64,000 nucleotides of DNA, taken from JBDWFY01 sp965275915 (GTDB taxonomy: Bacteria; Pseudomonadota; Alphaproteobacteria; Rhizobiales; Stappiaceae). Location of the stretch: NCBI GenBank assembly GCA_965275915.1, contig CBDHYI010000008.1, positions 1,240,001-1,304,000 of the forward strand, written 5' to 3'. Under the pieces are notes generated by a model that did not search any database, had not been told where the DNA came from, and saw only the letters and a program-made list of their open reading frames with translations. Of the stretch, positions 50,924 through 59,985 are shown one piece after another. Each line of letters starts with the position of its first letter. Position 1 is the first letter of the stretch. The translations under genes were made by a program, and so were the position numbers.

Positions 50924-51715
50924 TTAGCCTGGGACGTCCTTTTCTCCGTTCAGCATGCAGCTCAATTTGGAGGCGGCATCGCTGAGGATGGTTATGGCAG
51001 TATCTATTTCGGGAGCCGATTGAGAATCGATCCGCTGAATATAGGGGCTCGTAAGCGCAGCCATTGCGTTTCCGAACGGATCAAGCAGCGGACAGGAGAT
51101 GTTGGTGACACCAATTGTGTGGCTGCTGTCTTCGTGAACGTGACCGGCCGTCTTTATCCGATCAAGCAGGGCGTGAAACTCCGATGGGGCCATTGCGGTT
51201 TCGTTTTCGACCAGCCGGTGTTCTGCAATCATCCGCTCCCGCATCGCGACCGTTTGAAAAGCGGCTATGATTTTGGCCGACCCGGTGTTGTAAAAGCCGA
51301 TCCGCGATCCCACCCTGAGAGACAGCCGCCAGTTTCCGGGCGGTGGAAACGACGCGACGATCCGGAATTCCCCGCTTTCCCAATGTGTCAGATGCACCGA
51401 CTGCTCCAATTGCGAGGCGGTCGACCGCATCAGCGGCTCGCAGATATCAAGCATGCGGCGGTGCGGCGGATATAGGTTCGCAACTGCGAGCAGTCGCATG
51501 CTGAGCGTATATTTGTCGCCTTCCGGAGAGCGCGCGACATAGCCTCGCCGCACAAGAGTATCGAGCATCCTGTAAATCTCATTCGGGCCGCGCTTCAGCC
51601 CTTTCGCGATCTCTATTTGGCTGAGCGAGTGCGGCGATGCCGCAAGAAGCTCAATTATATCAAGCCCTTTGTCCAGTGCGGGCGCTCTATACCTGTCTCC
51701 GTTTGCGTCAACCAT
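50924..51715 (-). CDS. IclR-family transcriptional regulator of the sugar operon
   Basis: 263 aa: N-terminal winged helix (LDIIELLAASPHSLSQIEIA, KGLKRGPNEIYRMLDTLVRR) and the IclR effector domain (ILDRI..., GVTNISCPLLDPFGNAMAAL). It is divergent from the ABC sugar transporter operon (119-bp gap) and is presumably its repressor or activator. A TTCA-N4-TGAA dyad lies in the gap at about 51780-51791, a possible operator (weak). Confidence 0.9.
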   Translation of the reverse strand: MVDANGDRYRAPALDKGLDIIELLAASPHSLSQIEIAKGLKRGPNEIYRMLDTLVRRGYVARSPEGDKYTLSMRLLAVANLYPPHRRMLDICEPLMRSTASQLEQSVHLTHWESGEFRIVASFPPPGNWRLSLRVGSRIGFYNTGSAKIIAAFQTVAMRERMIAEHRLVENETAMAPSEFHALLDRIKTAGHVHEDSSHTIGVTNISCPLLDPFGNAMAALTSPYIQRIDSQSAPEIDTAITILSDAASKLSCMLNGEKDVPG

Positions 51716-51834
51716 CCCGGTCCAATTCGTCTCCTTTTGCCTGCCTGACCCAAGTTCGACCTTGACAGAAGCCTAACTTTCAAAAATGAATAAAGCAATC
51801 ATATATAAATTTTGTTAATTCAGGGAGGAGACGG

Positions 51835-53139
51835 ATGTCAGGATTTGTAAAGACTGCGATGGCCACCACCGCACTGGTGGCGCTCGCGATACCCGCCGGT
51901 GCACAGGATTATGGAAGTTTTCCGGATGTCACGGTTGAGGCGAAACTGATCGGCGGCCAGCAATATGAGGGTCTCTACGGCCGCATCGCTGATTGGGAGA
52001 AGGCGACAGGTGCCAAGGTCAACATCATTTCCAAGAAAAGCCATTTCGAAATTGACAAGGAAATCAAATCCGACATGGCCGCCGGGACCACAGACTGGTG
52101 TGTGGGCTCAAACCACTCGTCGTTCGCGCCTCAGTACGAAGGCCTTTACATCGATCTCAATGGCAAAGTTCCGGAAGACGAACTGGCCGGGTTCGTGGAG
52201 TCGAACATAGCGGCGTCCACGGTTGACGGGGCACTGGTGATGCTGCCGCGGGCACAGTTCGACGTCTCCGTTTTGTATTATCTGAAGTCGAATTACGAGG
52301 ATGCGGAAAAGGCGGCTGAGTTCAAGGAAGAATACGGATATGACCTGGCCCCGCCCGAGACCTGGGATCAGGTGAAGGATCAGGCAATCTTCTTCGCCGA
52401 TCCGCCGAATTTCTACGGCACGCAATATGCCGGCAAGGACGAGGCGATTGTCGGCCGCTTTTACGAACTGGTCGTGGCCGAGGGCGGACAGTATATCGAC
52501 GAAGATTTCAAACCGGTTTTCAACTCCGAGGCCGGGCAGCGGGCGCTGCAGTGGTTCGTTGATCTGTATAAGGCCGAGGCGGTGCCGGCGGGAACGCTCA
52601 GCTATGTCTGGGACGAACTGGGACAAGGATTTGCATCGGGCACGGTTGCCCTGAACCTGGACTGGCCAGGCTGGGCCGGGTTCTTCAACGACCCGGCTTC
52701 CTCCAAGGCGGCAGGCAATGTCGGTCTGGTCGTCCAGCCCAAAGGGTCCATTACGCATACCGGCTGGTCCGGGCACCACGGATTTTCGGTCACAACCGAT
52801 TGCCCGAATCCCGACGCCGCGATTTCGCTTGTGCGTTTCCTGACCGGCGAGGAAAGCCAACTGGCTGAAAGTGCCGGCGGGTCGCTGCCGACACGCAGCG
52901 CGGTCTGGGATGCCAACATCGCCAATGCGGAAGGCTTTCGCGCCGAAGCGTTAAAGGTCTTTGCCGAAGGTGCGAAACACTCGTTCCCGGTTCCGCCGAT
53001 CGCTGAATGGGCCGAATCCACGAATCTGGTATTTCCGGAGCTGCAGGCTGCCATTGTCGGCGACAAGACCGTCAAACAGGCGCTTGACGATGCGGCTGCC
53101 GCCGTTGACGAACTGATGCGCGAAGCCGGCCATTACTGA
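51835..53139 (+). CDS. ABC transporter sugar-binding protein
   Basis: Extracellular (periplasmic) solute-binding protein of family 1, 434 aa, with a signal peptide (TAMATTALVALAIPAGAQ). Mature protein starts DYGSFPDVTVEAKLIGGQQY. Internal features of the family: LAPPETWDQVKDQAIFFADP, KAEAVPAGTLSYVWDELGQG and GWSGHHGFSVTTDCPNPDAA. ATG with GGGAGGAG upstream. First gene of a six-gene operon continuing with two permeases, an ATPase, a dehydratase and a mutarotase-family protein. Substrate probably a sugar or sugar acid. Confidence 0.93.
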   Translation: MSGFVKTAMATTALVALAIPAGAQDYGSFPDVTVEAKLIGGQQYEGLYGRIADWEKATGAKVNIISKKSHFEIDKEIKSDMAAGTTDWCVGSNHSSFAPQYEGLYIDLNGKVPEDELAGFVESNIAASTVDGALVMLPRAQFDVSVLYYLKSNYEDAEKAAEFKEEYGYDLAPPETWDQVKDQAIFFADPPNFYGTQYAGKDEAIVGRFYELVVAEGGQYIDEDFKPVFNSEAGQRALQWFVDLYKAEAVPAGTLSYVWDELGQGFASGTVALNLDWPGWAGFFNDPASSKAAGNVGLVVQPKGSITHTGWSGHHGFSVTTDCPNPDAAISLVRFLTGEESQLAESAGGSLPTRSAVWDANIANAEGFRAEALKVFAEGAKHSFPVPPIAEWAESTNLVFPELQAAIVGDKTVKQALDDAAAAVDELMREAGHY

Positions 53140-53239
53140 CGTCTAAGCCGTTCCTCCCGGCTTGCATCGGCGGCGGCTTCCGGGTTGCCGCTGATGCCTT
53201 GCGATCGCCCAATCAGGATACCCCGGAGCTGGATACATT

Positions 53240-54136
53240 ATGAGAAAGTTGCGCCTTCCGGGCTGGTTGATTTTGTTGATGCCGACCCTCATCGTGATCG
53301 CAATTGTCGTTCTTATCCCGCTGATTTTTTCACTCTATTCCAGTTTTACCCCTTACAGGCTGACACGGCCGTCGACACTCTGGCGCTGGGTCGGCACGAT
53401 GAACTATGAACGGATCGTCCAGGACTGGAACTTCTGGGCGGCATTCGGCCGTACCATTCTGTTTCTGACAGTCGCATTGAACCTTGAGCTGCTGTTCGGT
53501 CTGCTCATTGCATTGATGGTCAACAAGGTAACCTGGGGCCAGCGGACGTTGCGGACGGTGCTGATGTTTCCGATGATGTTTTCGCCGATCCTGGTCGGGT
53601 TTCAGTTCAAGTTCATCTTTAATGACAATGTCGGACTGGTGAACAACGCGCTGCAATCGCTTGGCATATCCAATGCGGCCCTGCCGTGGTTGGTGGACAG
53701 CAAGCTGGCGTTTTTTTCCATCGCATTTGCCGAGATCTGGATGAGCACGTCGGTCTTTGCCATCCTTATTCTCGCAGGTCTGTTTGCCATTCCGCGCGAT
53801 CCGCTGGAGGCGGCCAAGGTCGACGGCTGCACGCCCTGGCAGAGTTTTCGACACATCACGCTGCCCTTTTTGATGCCTTTCATTTTTATCGCCATGACAA
53901 TCCGCTCACTGGACGTCGCGCGGGCCTATGACATCGTGCAGATCATGACCGGCGGCGGACCGGCACGCAGAACGGAACTGATCTGGACGCTCATGGCCCG
54001 CACGGGCTATGTGGATGCAAGGATGGGCCTCGCCAACGCCATGGGCTATGTATCGATCCTGCTGTCGATCTTCTTCACCATCTATTTCTTCAAGAAACTC
54101 AGTGCCGCCCGCGCCGAACTGGGGCTCGGACAATGA
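53240..54136 (+). CDS. ABC sugar transporter permease (MalF-type)
   Basis: 298-aa inner-membrane permease with about six helices. The cytoplasmic EAA loop reads EAAKVDGCTPWQSFRHITLP, the ATPase contact typical of MalF/UgpA. Paired with the next permease; starts overlap by 4 bp. Imports the same ligand as the binding protein encoded 100 bp upstream. Confidence 0.93.
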   Translation: MRKLRLPGWLILLMPTLIVIAIVVLIPLIFSLYSSFTPYRLTRPSTLWRWVGTMNYERIVQDWNFWAAFGRTILFLTVALNLELLFGLLIALMVNKVTWGQRTLRTVLMFPMMFSPILVGFQFKFIFNDNVGLVNNALQSLGISNAALPWLVDSKLAFFSIAFAEIWMSTSVFAILILAGLFAIPRDPLEAAKVDGCTPWQSFRHITLPFLMPFIFIAMTIRSLDVARAYDIVQIMTGGGPARRTELIWTLMARTGYVDARMGLANAMGYVSILLSIFFTIYFFKKLSAARAELGLGQ

Positions 54137-55005
54137 TGGTGCGCGACAGAAATCTTCTGCACCGGAACCGCCGGCGATTCCTGAGCGTTGCTCATTTTTT
54201 CGGCCTGTTCGTGGTGATGTCGATCATCTGCCTGCCGGGACTCTGGATTGTTCTGAATTCCTTCCGGCCGACAGTCGAGATCATGGCAAAACCGGCTGTT
54301 TGGGTGCCCACATTCACGCTCGAACACTACCGCGCCATGTTCGGCGGTGTCGGGGAGGGCGGAGTGCCCGTCTTCAGTTACTTTCGCAATTCGCTGATTG
54401 TTTCCGTCGTTTCAACCTTCATCGCCATCGGTATCGGTATGGCGGGCGGCTATGCGTTCGCCCGGTACCGGTTCCGGGGGAAATCCGGCTACTTTGTGGG
54501 CCTGATGCTGTTTCGGGCCGTGCCCGGCGTTGCGCTGTCTCTGCCCCTGTTCATCATGTTTGCGCGCATCGGGCTGATCGATACCCATTTGGGATTGATC
54601 CTGGTTTACGTGGCCATGAATGTGCCGTTCACCGTATGGCTGACCGACGGCTTTTTCCGACAGATTCCAAAAGAACTTTATGAGGCCGCTCAGATTGACG
54701 GCTGCACGCGCTGGCAGGCATTTTGGAAGGTCGAATTTCCCGTTGCGCGATCCGGTGTCGCGTCCGCGGCGATCTTCGCATTCCTCACATCCTGGAACGA
54801 GTTTGCGCTGGCCTCGCAACTGACGCGCTCCGTCAACTCCAAGACGATGCCGGTCGGTCTTTTGGATTTTACGGCCGAATTCACCATTAACTGGGGCGGC
54901 ATGTGCGCTCTTGCGGTTCTGATGATCATCCCGGCGCTGGTGCTGACATTCATCGTGCAGAAGCATCTGATTTCCGGTCTGACATTTGGCGGTGTGAAAG
55001 GATAA
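54133..55005 (+). CDS. ABC sugar transporter permease (MalG-type)
   Basis: 290-aa second permease. EAA loop: EAAQIDGCTRWQAFWKVEFP. The N-terminal region contains a basic stretch and a long first helix (HFFGLFVVMSIICLPGLWIV). ATGA overlap with the upstream permease; 2 bp separate it from the ATPase gene. MalG/UgpE family. Confidence 0.93.
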   Translation: MMVRDRNLLHRNRRRFLSVAHFFGLFVVMSIICLPGLWIVLNSFRPTVEIMAKPAVWVPTFTLEHYRAMFGGVGEGGVPVFSYFRNSLIVSVVSTFIAIGIGMAGGYAFARYRFRGKSGYFVGLMLFRAVPGVALSLPLFIMFARIGLIDTHLGLILVYVAMNVPFTVWLTDGFFRQIPKELYEAAQIDGCTRWQAFWKVEFPVARSGVASAAIFAFLTSWNEFALASQLTRSVNSKTMPVGLLDFTAEFTINWGGMCALAVLMIIPALVLTFIVQKHLISGLTFGGVKG

Positions 55006-55007
55006 AA

Positions 55008-56096
55008 ATGGCCGACGTTTCGTTGAAAGGCGTGGTGAAATCCTACGGTTCGACCCAGGTGGTCCACGGCATCGACCTTGATATCGGGCATAACGAGTTT
55101 GTCGTCCTTGTTGGACCGTCCGGGTGCGGCAAGTCGACCACCCTCAGGATGATTGCCGGCCTTGAGGAGATCACGGACGGGGACATCGCCATTGGTGGAC
55201 ACCGGGTGAACGATCTGCCCCCGCGCGAGCGCAATATCTCTATGGTCTTTCAGAATTACGCGCTTTATCCGCACATGACTGTGAGAGAAAATCTTGGATT
55301 CAGCCTCGTGATTGCAAAGCGCAGCGAGGCGGAGATTGCCGCGGCGGTCAAGGAGGCCGCGGACGTTCTCGGGCTCGAAACCCTTCTGGACCGGCGCCCG
55401 TTCGAGCTGTCCGGCGGTCAGCGCCAGCGCGTCGCGATGGGCCGTGCCATCGTCCGCCATCCGGATGTGTTTCTGTTCGACGAGCCTTTGTCCAATCTGG
55501 ATGCCAAGCTTCGGACGCAGATGCGCATTGAGATCAAGAAACTTCATCAGAAGGTCCGGACAACCATTGTCTATGTAACCCACGATCAGGTCGAGGCCAT
55601 GACGCTGGCCGATCGCATCGTAATCATGAAGGACGGCCATATCGTCCAGGTCGGAACGCCGCTTGAGGTCTTCGAGCGTCCTGCGGATACGTTCGTCGCA
55701 ACGTTTATCGGATCGCCGCCGATGAACCTTCTGGAAGGAGACGTGGCCGACGGTCTGGTGCGGGTTTCGGATGGGGTCTCCCTGCCTGTACCGGCCTCCT
55801 ACCGGGATGCTGTGCATGCCGGACAGAAGATTGTTTTCGGCTTTCGTGCCGACAATCTGATGCCGGCCGGACATGGTCTGGCCGAAGTGGGAGAGACAAC
55901 CGAACTCGACATGACGGTCTCCCTCGCCGAGCCGCTCGGAGCTGAAACCATGTTGCTGGCTGAACTTGCCGGTGTTGAAATTCAGGGCAAGATGCTGAAT
56001 CCCCGTCCGGTTCGGGAGGGAGAAGTGCTGTCCTGTCAGTTGGCGCTCGATCAATGCCATCTGTTTGATGCGCAAACCGGAAATCGTCTGAGGTAA
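55008..56096 (+). CDS. ABC sugar transporter ATP-binding protein (UgpC/MalK type)
   Basis: 362-aa ATPase with nucleotide-binding domain and TOBE regulatory domain. Walker A GPSGCGKST, Q loop VFQNYALYPHM, signature LSGGQRQRVAMGRAIV, Walker B VFLFDEPLSNLDAKLR, switch His in YVTHDQVEAMTLA. The C-terminal TOBE domain runs LLEGDVADGLV to the end. ATG after AAAGGA at 55008; the longer frame lies inside the permease gene. Confidence 0.94.
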   Translation: MADVSLKGVVKSYGSTQVVHGIDLDIGHNEFVVLVGPSGCGKSTTLRMIAGLEEITDGDIAIGGHRVNDLPPRERNISMVFQNYALYPHMTVRENLGFSLVIAKRSEAEIAAAVKEAADVLGLETLLDRRPFELSGGQRQRVAMGRAIVRHPDVFLFDEPLSNLDAKLRTQMRIEIKKLHQKVRTTIVYVTHDQVEAMTLADRIVIMKDGHIVQVGTPLEVFERPADTFVATFIGSPPMNLLEGDVADGLVRVSDGVSLPVPASYRDAVHAGQKIVFGFRADNLMPAGHGLAEVGETTELDMTVSLAEPLGAETMLLAELAGVEIQGKMLNPRPVREGEVLSCQLALDQCHLFDAQTGNRLR

Positions 56097-56101
56097 CGGA
56101 A

Positions 56102-57217
56102 ATGGCAACCATAGACTCCGTTGAGATCCTGATGGTGGATCTGAAACCGAAAGTGCGGCGCACCGACGCGATCCAGAGTTTTGAAAGTCAGGAAACGCCG
56201 ATTGTCCGCATCAGGGACAGCGATGGCGCGGAAGGGGTTGGGTACACCTACACCATCGGCACGGGCGGTCCGTCTATCGTCGCCCTTCTGGAGCACACGC
56301 TTGCGCCGATGCTGATTGGCCGGGATCCGGAGCGGATTCAGGAACTCTGGAACGCCATGCTGTTTCGCACGCATTCTACAGCTGTCGGCGCTATCACATC
56401 GCTGGCGCTTGCGGCGGTCGACACCGCGTTGTGGGACCTCAGATGCCGTAAGGCAGGACAACCGCTTTGGAAGATGGCCGGTGGCGCGAAAGCCGCCGTA
56501 CCGCTCTACACGACAGAAGGCGGATGGCTGCATATTGAAACGGCTGCCCTTGTCGATGACGCGCTTGAGGCACAATCAAGAGGCTTCCGCGGCTCGAAAA
56601 TCAAGATCGGACGCCCGCATCTGGCGGAGGACGATGCGCGCCTTGGCGCCGTGCGGACAGCTGTGGGCGGCACTTACGAGATCATGACGGATGCCAATCA
56701 GGCGTTCCCGCTGTCGGAGGCTGTTAGACGTGCCGGCATGCTTGAGCGTCACGGCATCGCCTGGTTCGAGGAACCGGTGCCCGCCGATGATGTCGGGGCA
56801 CATGCCAGGCTGGCACAGGCAACCCGTGTTCCGATCGCTGTGGGGGAGAGCATGTATTCTCTGGCCCAGTTCAAGGACTATCTGGCACAGGGCGCCTGTT
56901 CGATCGTGCAGGCCGATGTCGCCCGCGTGGGCGGGATCACGCCCTGGCTGAAGATTGCCCATCTTGCCGAAGCGCACACCATTGTCATCTGTCCCCACTT
57001 CCTGATGGAGATCCATGTCAGTCTGGTCTGTGCCGTACAGAACGCGCCTTGGCTTGAATATATCCCGCAACTGGATGACGTTACCGAAGCGGCCATGAAG
57101 ATCAAGGACGGTCATGCGTTTCCGTCCGATGAGCCGGGACTGGGAATCGCCTGGGACTGGTCGTCGATTACAAAGCGCAATCTGTTGCCGGAAAAGCGCA
57201 TTACATCCGCGGCCTGA
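56102..57217 (+). CDS. Mandelate racemase/enolase-superfamily dehydratase (acid-sugar type)
   Basis: 371-aa enolase-superfamily enzyme of the mandelate-racemase subgroup. Catalytic KxK at Lys166 and Lys168 (GSKIKIG), metal ligands Asp197 (MTDANQ), Glu223 (WFEEPV) and Glu249 (AVGESM), and the Asp272/His299 dyad (ADVARVGG, CPHFLMEIH). This set is typical of acid-sugar dehydratases (such as rhamnonate, fuconate, galactarate or lyxonate dehydratases). With the ABC importer and mutarotase family gene, the operon probably degrades an aldonic acid derived from a deoxy- or pentose sugar. Exact substrate not predictable. Confidence 0.93.
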   Translation: MATIDSVEILMVDLKPKVRRTDAIQSFESQETPIVRIRDSDGAEGVGYTYTIGTGGPSIVALLEHTLAPMLIGRDPERIQELWNAMLFRTHSTAVGAITSLALAAVDTALWDLRCRKAGQPLWKMAGGAKAAVPLYTTEGGWLHIETAALVDDALEAQSRGFRGSKIKIGRPHLAEDDARLGAVRTAVGGTYEIMTDANQAFPLSEAVRRAGMLERHGIAWFEEPVPADDVGAHARLAQATRVPIAVGESMYSLAQFKDYLAQGACSIVQADVARVGGITPWLKIAHLAEAHTIVICPHFLMEIHVSLVCAVQNAPWLEYIPQLDDVTEAAMKIKDGHAFPSDEPGLGIAWDWSSITKRNLLPEKRITSAA

Positions 57218-57230
57218 GGGAGAACTGACG

Positions 57231-57560
57231 ATGAAGCGCATGGGGATGGTCATTGGCCTGAAGGCCGAAAAGGTCCGCGAATATAAACGCCTGCATGCGG
57301 ATGTCTGGCCGCAGGTGCTCAAACAGATCTCCGCCTGCGACATCCGGAATTACTCGATTTTTCTCAAAGAACCGGAAAACCTGCTGTTCGGATATTGGGA
57401 ATATCATGGAGAGGATTTCGCCGCCGACGCCGCCCGCATGGCTGCCGATCCCGTCACGCAGGACTGGTGGAAGCTGACCGATCCCTGCCAGGAACCCCTG
57501 ACAAACCGGAAAGAAGGCGAATGGTGGTCGATGATGGAAGAAGTCTTCCATCTGGATTGA
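57231..57560 (+). CDS. L-rhamnose mutarotase-family protein (DUF718)
   Basis: 109 aa, alpha/beta-barrel-like dimeric protein of the RhaM/DUF718 family: KRMGMVIGLKAEKVREYKRL, HADVWPQVLKQISACDIRNY, SIFLKEPENLLFGYWEYHGED. Members equilibrate sugar anomers (L-rhamnose, L-fucose). ATG at 57231 with GAGGGAGA upstream. Last gene of the sugar operon, 13 bp after the dehydratase, matching a pathway for a deoxy-sugar or its acid. Confidence 0.9.
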   Translation: MKRMGMVIGLKAEKVREYKRLHADVWPQVLKQISACDIRNYSIFLKEPENLLFGYWEYHGEDFAADAARMAADPVTQDWWKLTDPCQEPLTNRKEGEWWSMMEEVFHLD

Positions 57561-57579
57561 GGGTCTAAGGGGCCACACT

Positions 57580-57984
57580 CTAATCCTTCCAAAAGGCGTC
57601 GCTATAGGCCGGCAGTGCCTCGACCATGTGCAACCGTATTATCAGGTCGTCGGCGACATCGATTAAAAAGGCCGCAAAATTGTGAAGCGGGCGCCCTTTG
57701 CGTTCCGCTTTGATCTCGACCATCACCATCGCCTGGTCGTCGCTGATTGAAACAAGCTGGGTGATTTGGATCCTGGGTTTCACCGTGCCGATATTCATCG
57801 CCGCGATGCTCTCCATAAACGCATCCCGTCCGTTGACCGGCGTGACGCCGCCGGTCGCATTGGTGATGTAGAAGATACCGTCCGATGCCAGGCACGCCGC
57901 CATTCCGTCAAGGTCATAGGTGCCGAACGCGTCGATGAAACGCCGTACCGTTGTTTCTGCCGCAGATGTCTGAGGGTTTGTCAT
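57580..57984 (-). CDS. NTF2/SnoaL-like protein
   Basis: 134-aa SnoaL-like protein: ETTVRRFIDAFGTYDLDGMA, ACLASDGIFYITNATGGVTP, and FLIDVADDLIIRLHMVEALP. It is last in a minus-strand cluster after the multicopper oxidase and a 40-residue membrane peptide. Convergent with the mutarotase gene. Role unknown, perhaps a small-molecule isomerase or a polyketide-cyclase-like enzyme. Confidence 0.8.
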   Translation of the reverse strand: MTNPQTSAAETTVRRFIDAFGTYDLDGMAACLASDGIFYITNATGGVTPVNGRDAFMESIAAMNIGTVKPRIQITQLVSISDDQAMVMVEIKAERKGRPLHNFAAFLIDVADDLIIRLHMVEALPAYSDAFWKD

Positions 57985-57988
57985 GGTT

Positions 57989-58111
57989 TTACCATCCGTT
58001 CAGCGGTGCCAGCAGACGGAGAGCGAAAAACAGCGAAGGGCCGGCAACCAGTGCTGTCAGAACCCGTGTGCGGGACGGTTCTGCCGTGGCGGGCTTAACG
58101 AGGGGCCTCAC
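57989..58111 (-). CDS. 40-residue single-helix membrane peptide
   Basis: Short reading frame starting with GTG across the multicopper oxidase stop (GTGA overlap) and ending in TAA 2 bases before the ATG of the NTF2 gene. Sequence: basic N-terminus (RPLVKPATAEPSRTRV) followed by a hydrophobic helix (LTALVAGPSLFFALRLLAPL) and GW. Fits a one-helix protein with N-in orientation. Tight packing between two genes supports it, but homologues cannot be checked here. Confidence 0.5.
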   Translation of the reverse strand: MRPLVKPATAEPSRTRVLTALVAGPSLFFALRLLAPLNGW

Positions 58112-59508
58112 GCCACATCGAACCACGTCATCATGCCGGAGGCGGCATGGCCGAGCATATGGCAATGGATCAGCCATTGGCCCGGATTGTCGGCGACAAA
58201 GGCAATTTTGACCCGCTCACCCCGCTCGGCGATGAATGTGTCGCGCCAGTCCTGATGGTCAGGCGCTGTGCCGTTGCGTTCAAGAATGCGGAAATGATGG
58301 CCGTGCAGGTGGATGGCGTGGTCAAAAGCGGTTTTATTGTCCGTCTCAAGCACGATGGTTTCGCCGCGCCGGGCTTGGAACATCGGATCCTTGTCCATGC
58401 CCGCCATACCGTTGAATCCCCAGAACAGGCCCGCCTCCATCAATGCGCGGGGAGACATGCCGTTCTCATTTTCAACAAGCTCCCGCATGCCGCCCATTGC
58501 TCCGCCTTGCATCACAAGCGGCAGTGTCCGGGCCTTTTTCAGGTCTGGTTCGGAAAGCGGGTGTGCGACCGGAAGAGGCGGTGTTTTCCGCTCAGGGGAG
58601 GCGGCTGTTTTCGGGTCGGACACAGCAAACCGGGCAAACGTGAAGGGCCGCCCCGTCATCATCTCAAACGGTAGCATTCCATTCGTCTCCGGTTTCAGCA
58701 CCAGATCCATGCGCTGGGCGGGGGCGAGTTTGACGACACCGTCCGCCTTTCTCGGAGCGCCCAGGGTCTGCCCGTCAAAAGCGATGATTTCAGCGCCGAA
58801 CCGGTCCGGCGCCAGATCGAGAATGCGTGCGCTTGAGGCATTGATTAGCCTCAGCCGGTGCCAGCGGCCGCGCCGGAGCGGAATATCCGGCATGCTTTGG
58901 CCGTTGATGGTCAGCCAGTTGCCAAGCCGCCCTGCATGGGAGAAATCGTGCCGGGAGCCGAACGTATCGGTGATCAGACGGCCTTCCTCATCAAGCTGCC
59001 AGTCGTTCAAGAAGAGCGTGATATCGGTCTGAGGCGAAAACGGATTGTCGGATTCCTCGATAATCAGCGGTCCCGCCAGTCCCCGCGGCACCTGGTTCCA
59101 GCTCATGTTGTGGGCGTGATACCAGTAGGTTCCCGCATCAGGCGCGACAAAGTCATAATCGAAGCTCTCGCCCTGTTTTACCGCCGCTTGTGTCAATCCC
59201 GAGACGCCATCCATCGCATTGTCGATCCGGATACCGTGCCAGTGGACCGATGTCGGCTCTTCAAGACGGTTCGTGAACCGCACCCTGATCCGCTCACCCC
59301 GCCGCGCACGGATCTCCGGGCCGGGAAGGCTGCCGTTATAAAGCCAGAGGTTGGATGGTTTTCCCTGTGCACCGTAAAGGTCCGCCTGTCCGTAGCCTGC
59401 TTCAAGCACGAAAAAACCATCATGTTTTGCCGCAAGTGCAAATCGGGGCAGAACAGATGCCGAAAGTCCAAACGCGGCGGCGGCTTTCACAAACGACCGT
59501 CGATCCAT
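58108..59508 (-). CDS. Multicopper oxidase (Tat-exported)
   Basis: 466-aa laccase-like oxidase, exported by the Tat pathway (DRRSFVKAAAAFGLSASVLP). Copper ligands: SVHWHGIRID (HxH), TYWYHAHNMSW (HxH), HAIHLHGHHFRIL (HxH) and WLIHCHMLGHAASGMMTWF (HCH and axial Met). The Met-rich insert of CueO is absent, so a metal-resistance role cannot be inferred. Start at 59508 places the Tat motif near the N-terminus. Oxidises phenols or metal ions coupled to O2 reduction. Confidence 0.93.
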   Translation of the reverse strand: MDRRSFVKAAAAFGLSASVLPRFALAAKHDGFFVLEAGYGQADLYGAQGKPSNLWLYNGSLPGPEIRARRGERIRVRFTNRLEEPTSVHWHGIRIDNAMDGVSGLTQAAVKQGESFDYDFVAPDAGTYWYHAHNMSWNQVPRGLAGPLIIEESDNPFSPQTDITLFLNDWQLDEEGRLITDTFGSRHDFSHAGRLGNWLTINGQSMPDIPLRRGRWHRLRLINASSARILDLAPDRFGAEIIAFDGQTLGAPRKADGVVKLAPAQRMDLVLKPETNGMLPFEMMTGRPFTFARFAVSDPKTAASPERKTPPLPVAHPLSEPDLKKARTLPLVMQGGAMGGMRELVENENGMSPRALMEAGLFWGFNGMAGMDKDPMFQARRGETIVLETDNKTAFDHAIHLHGHHFRILERNGTAPDHQDWRDTFIAERGERVKIAFVADNPGQWLIHCHMLGHAASGMMTWFDVA

Positions 59509-59760
59509 TGCCTGATGTCCTTCTTTTTGGGCGGTGCACTGCAAATGAACAAGGGCGGGATCAATATAAGTTGGTTGCCAGCGAAGAGGAATGACTTTTG
59601 GGGCATCATGGAAGCGATTGTGAGATGAGAAAGATACCTTTTCCTCCAGACACCATTTATCACTATGGTGCGGCCGGCCAATCCGCTCAGTGAGTGGAAT
59701 ATTTCGCGCCCAAAAACAGGGCAGTTAGAAAAGACCCGAAGCAGCGGGAAGGGATGGACA

Positions 59761-59985
59761 ATGGTTTGGGATTTCAACCTCAACGGCGTCGTCGCGGCGC
59801 TGACTGAACCAATCGCGATTTTCGCGCTGATGCGGGTCCGCTACAAAACCATTGACGGACAGGTGCCGGACGCAGAATGGTTGGCCAGACTTGACGGTGC
59901 CTTGAAACACTTCCGGAAGGTGAAGGACAAGGCCATGGCCAATATGCCGGGGCAGGGTGGACATGAATCTGCCGCCTGGACCTGA
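59761..59985 (+). CDS. Small protein of unknown function upstream of a hydratase
   Basis: 74 aa, ATG at 59761 after GGGAAGGGATGG. Hydrophobic/amphipathic N-terminus (VWDFNLNGVVAALTEPIAIF) and basic Lys-rich C-terminal half (KHFRKVKDKAMANMPGQGG). It overlaps the next gene's start by 23 bp, so it is probably translated with the hydratase. Family unrecognised; a longer frame from 59665 is not supported. Confidence 0.5.
   Translation: MVWDFNLNGVVAALTEPIAIFALMRVRYKTIDGQVPDAEWLARLDGALKHFRKVKDKAMANMPGQGGHESAAWT

Noticed and set aside
54690..56108. 472-codon minus-strand frame across the MalG permease and ATPase genes
   Set aside because: Crosses two well-supported genes and shows no motifs.
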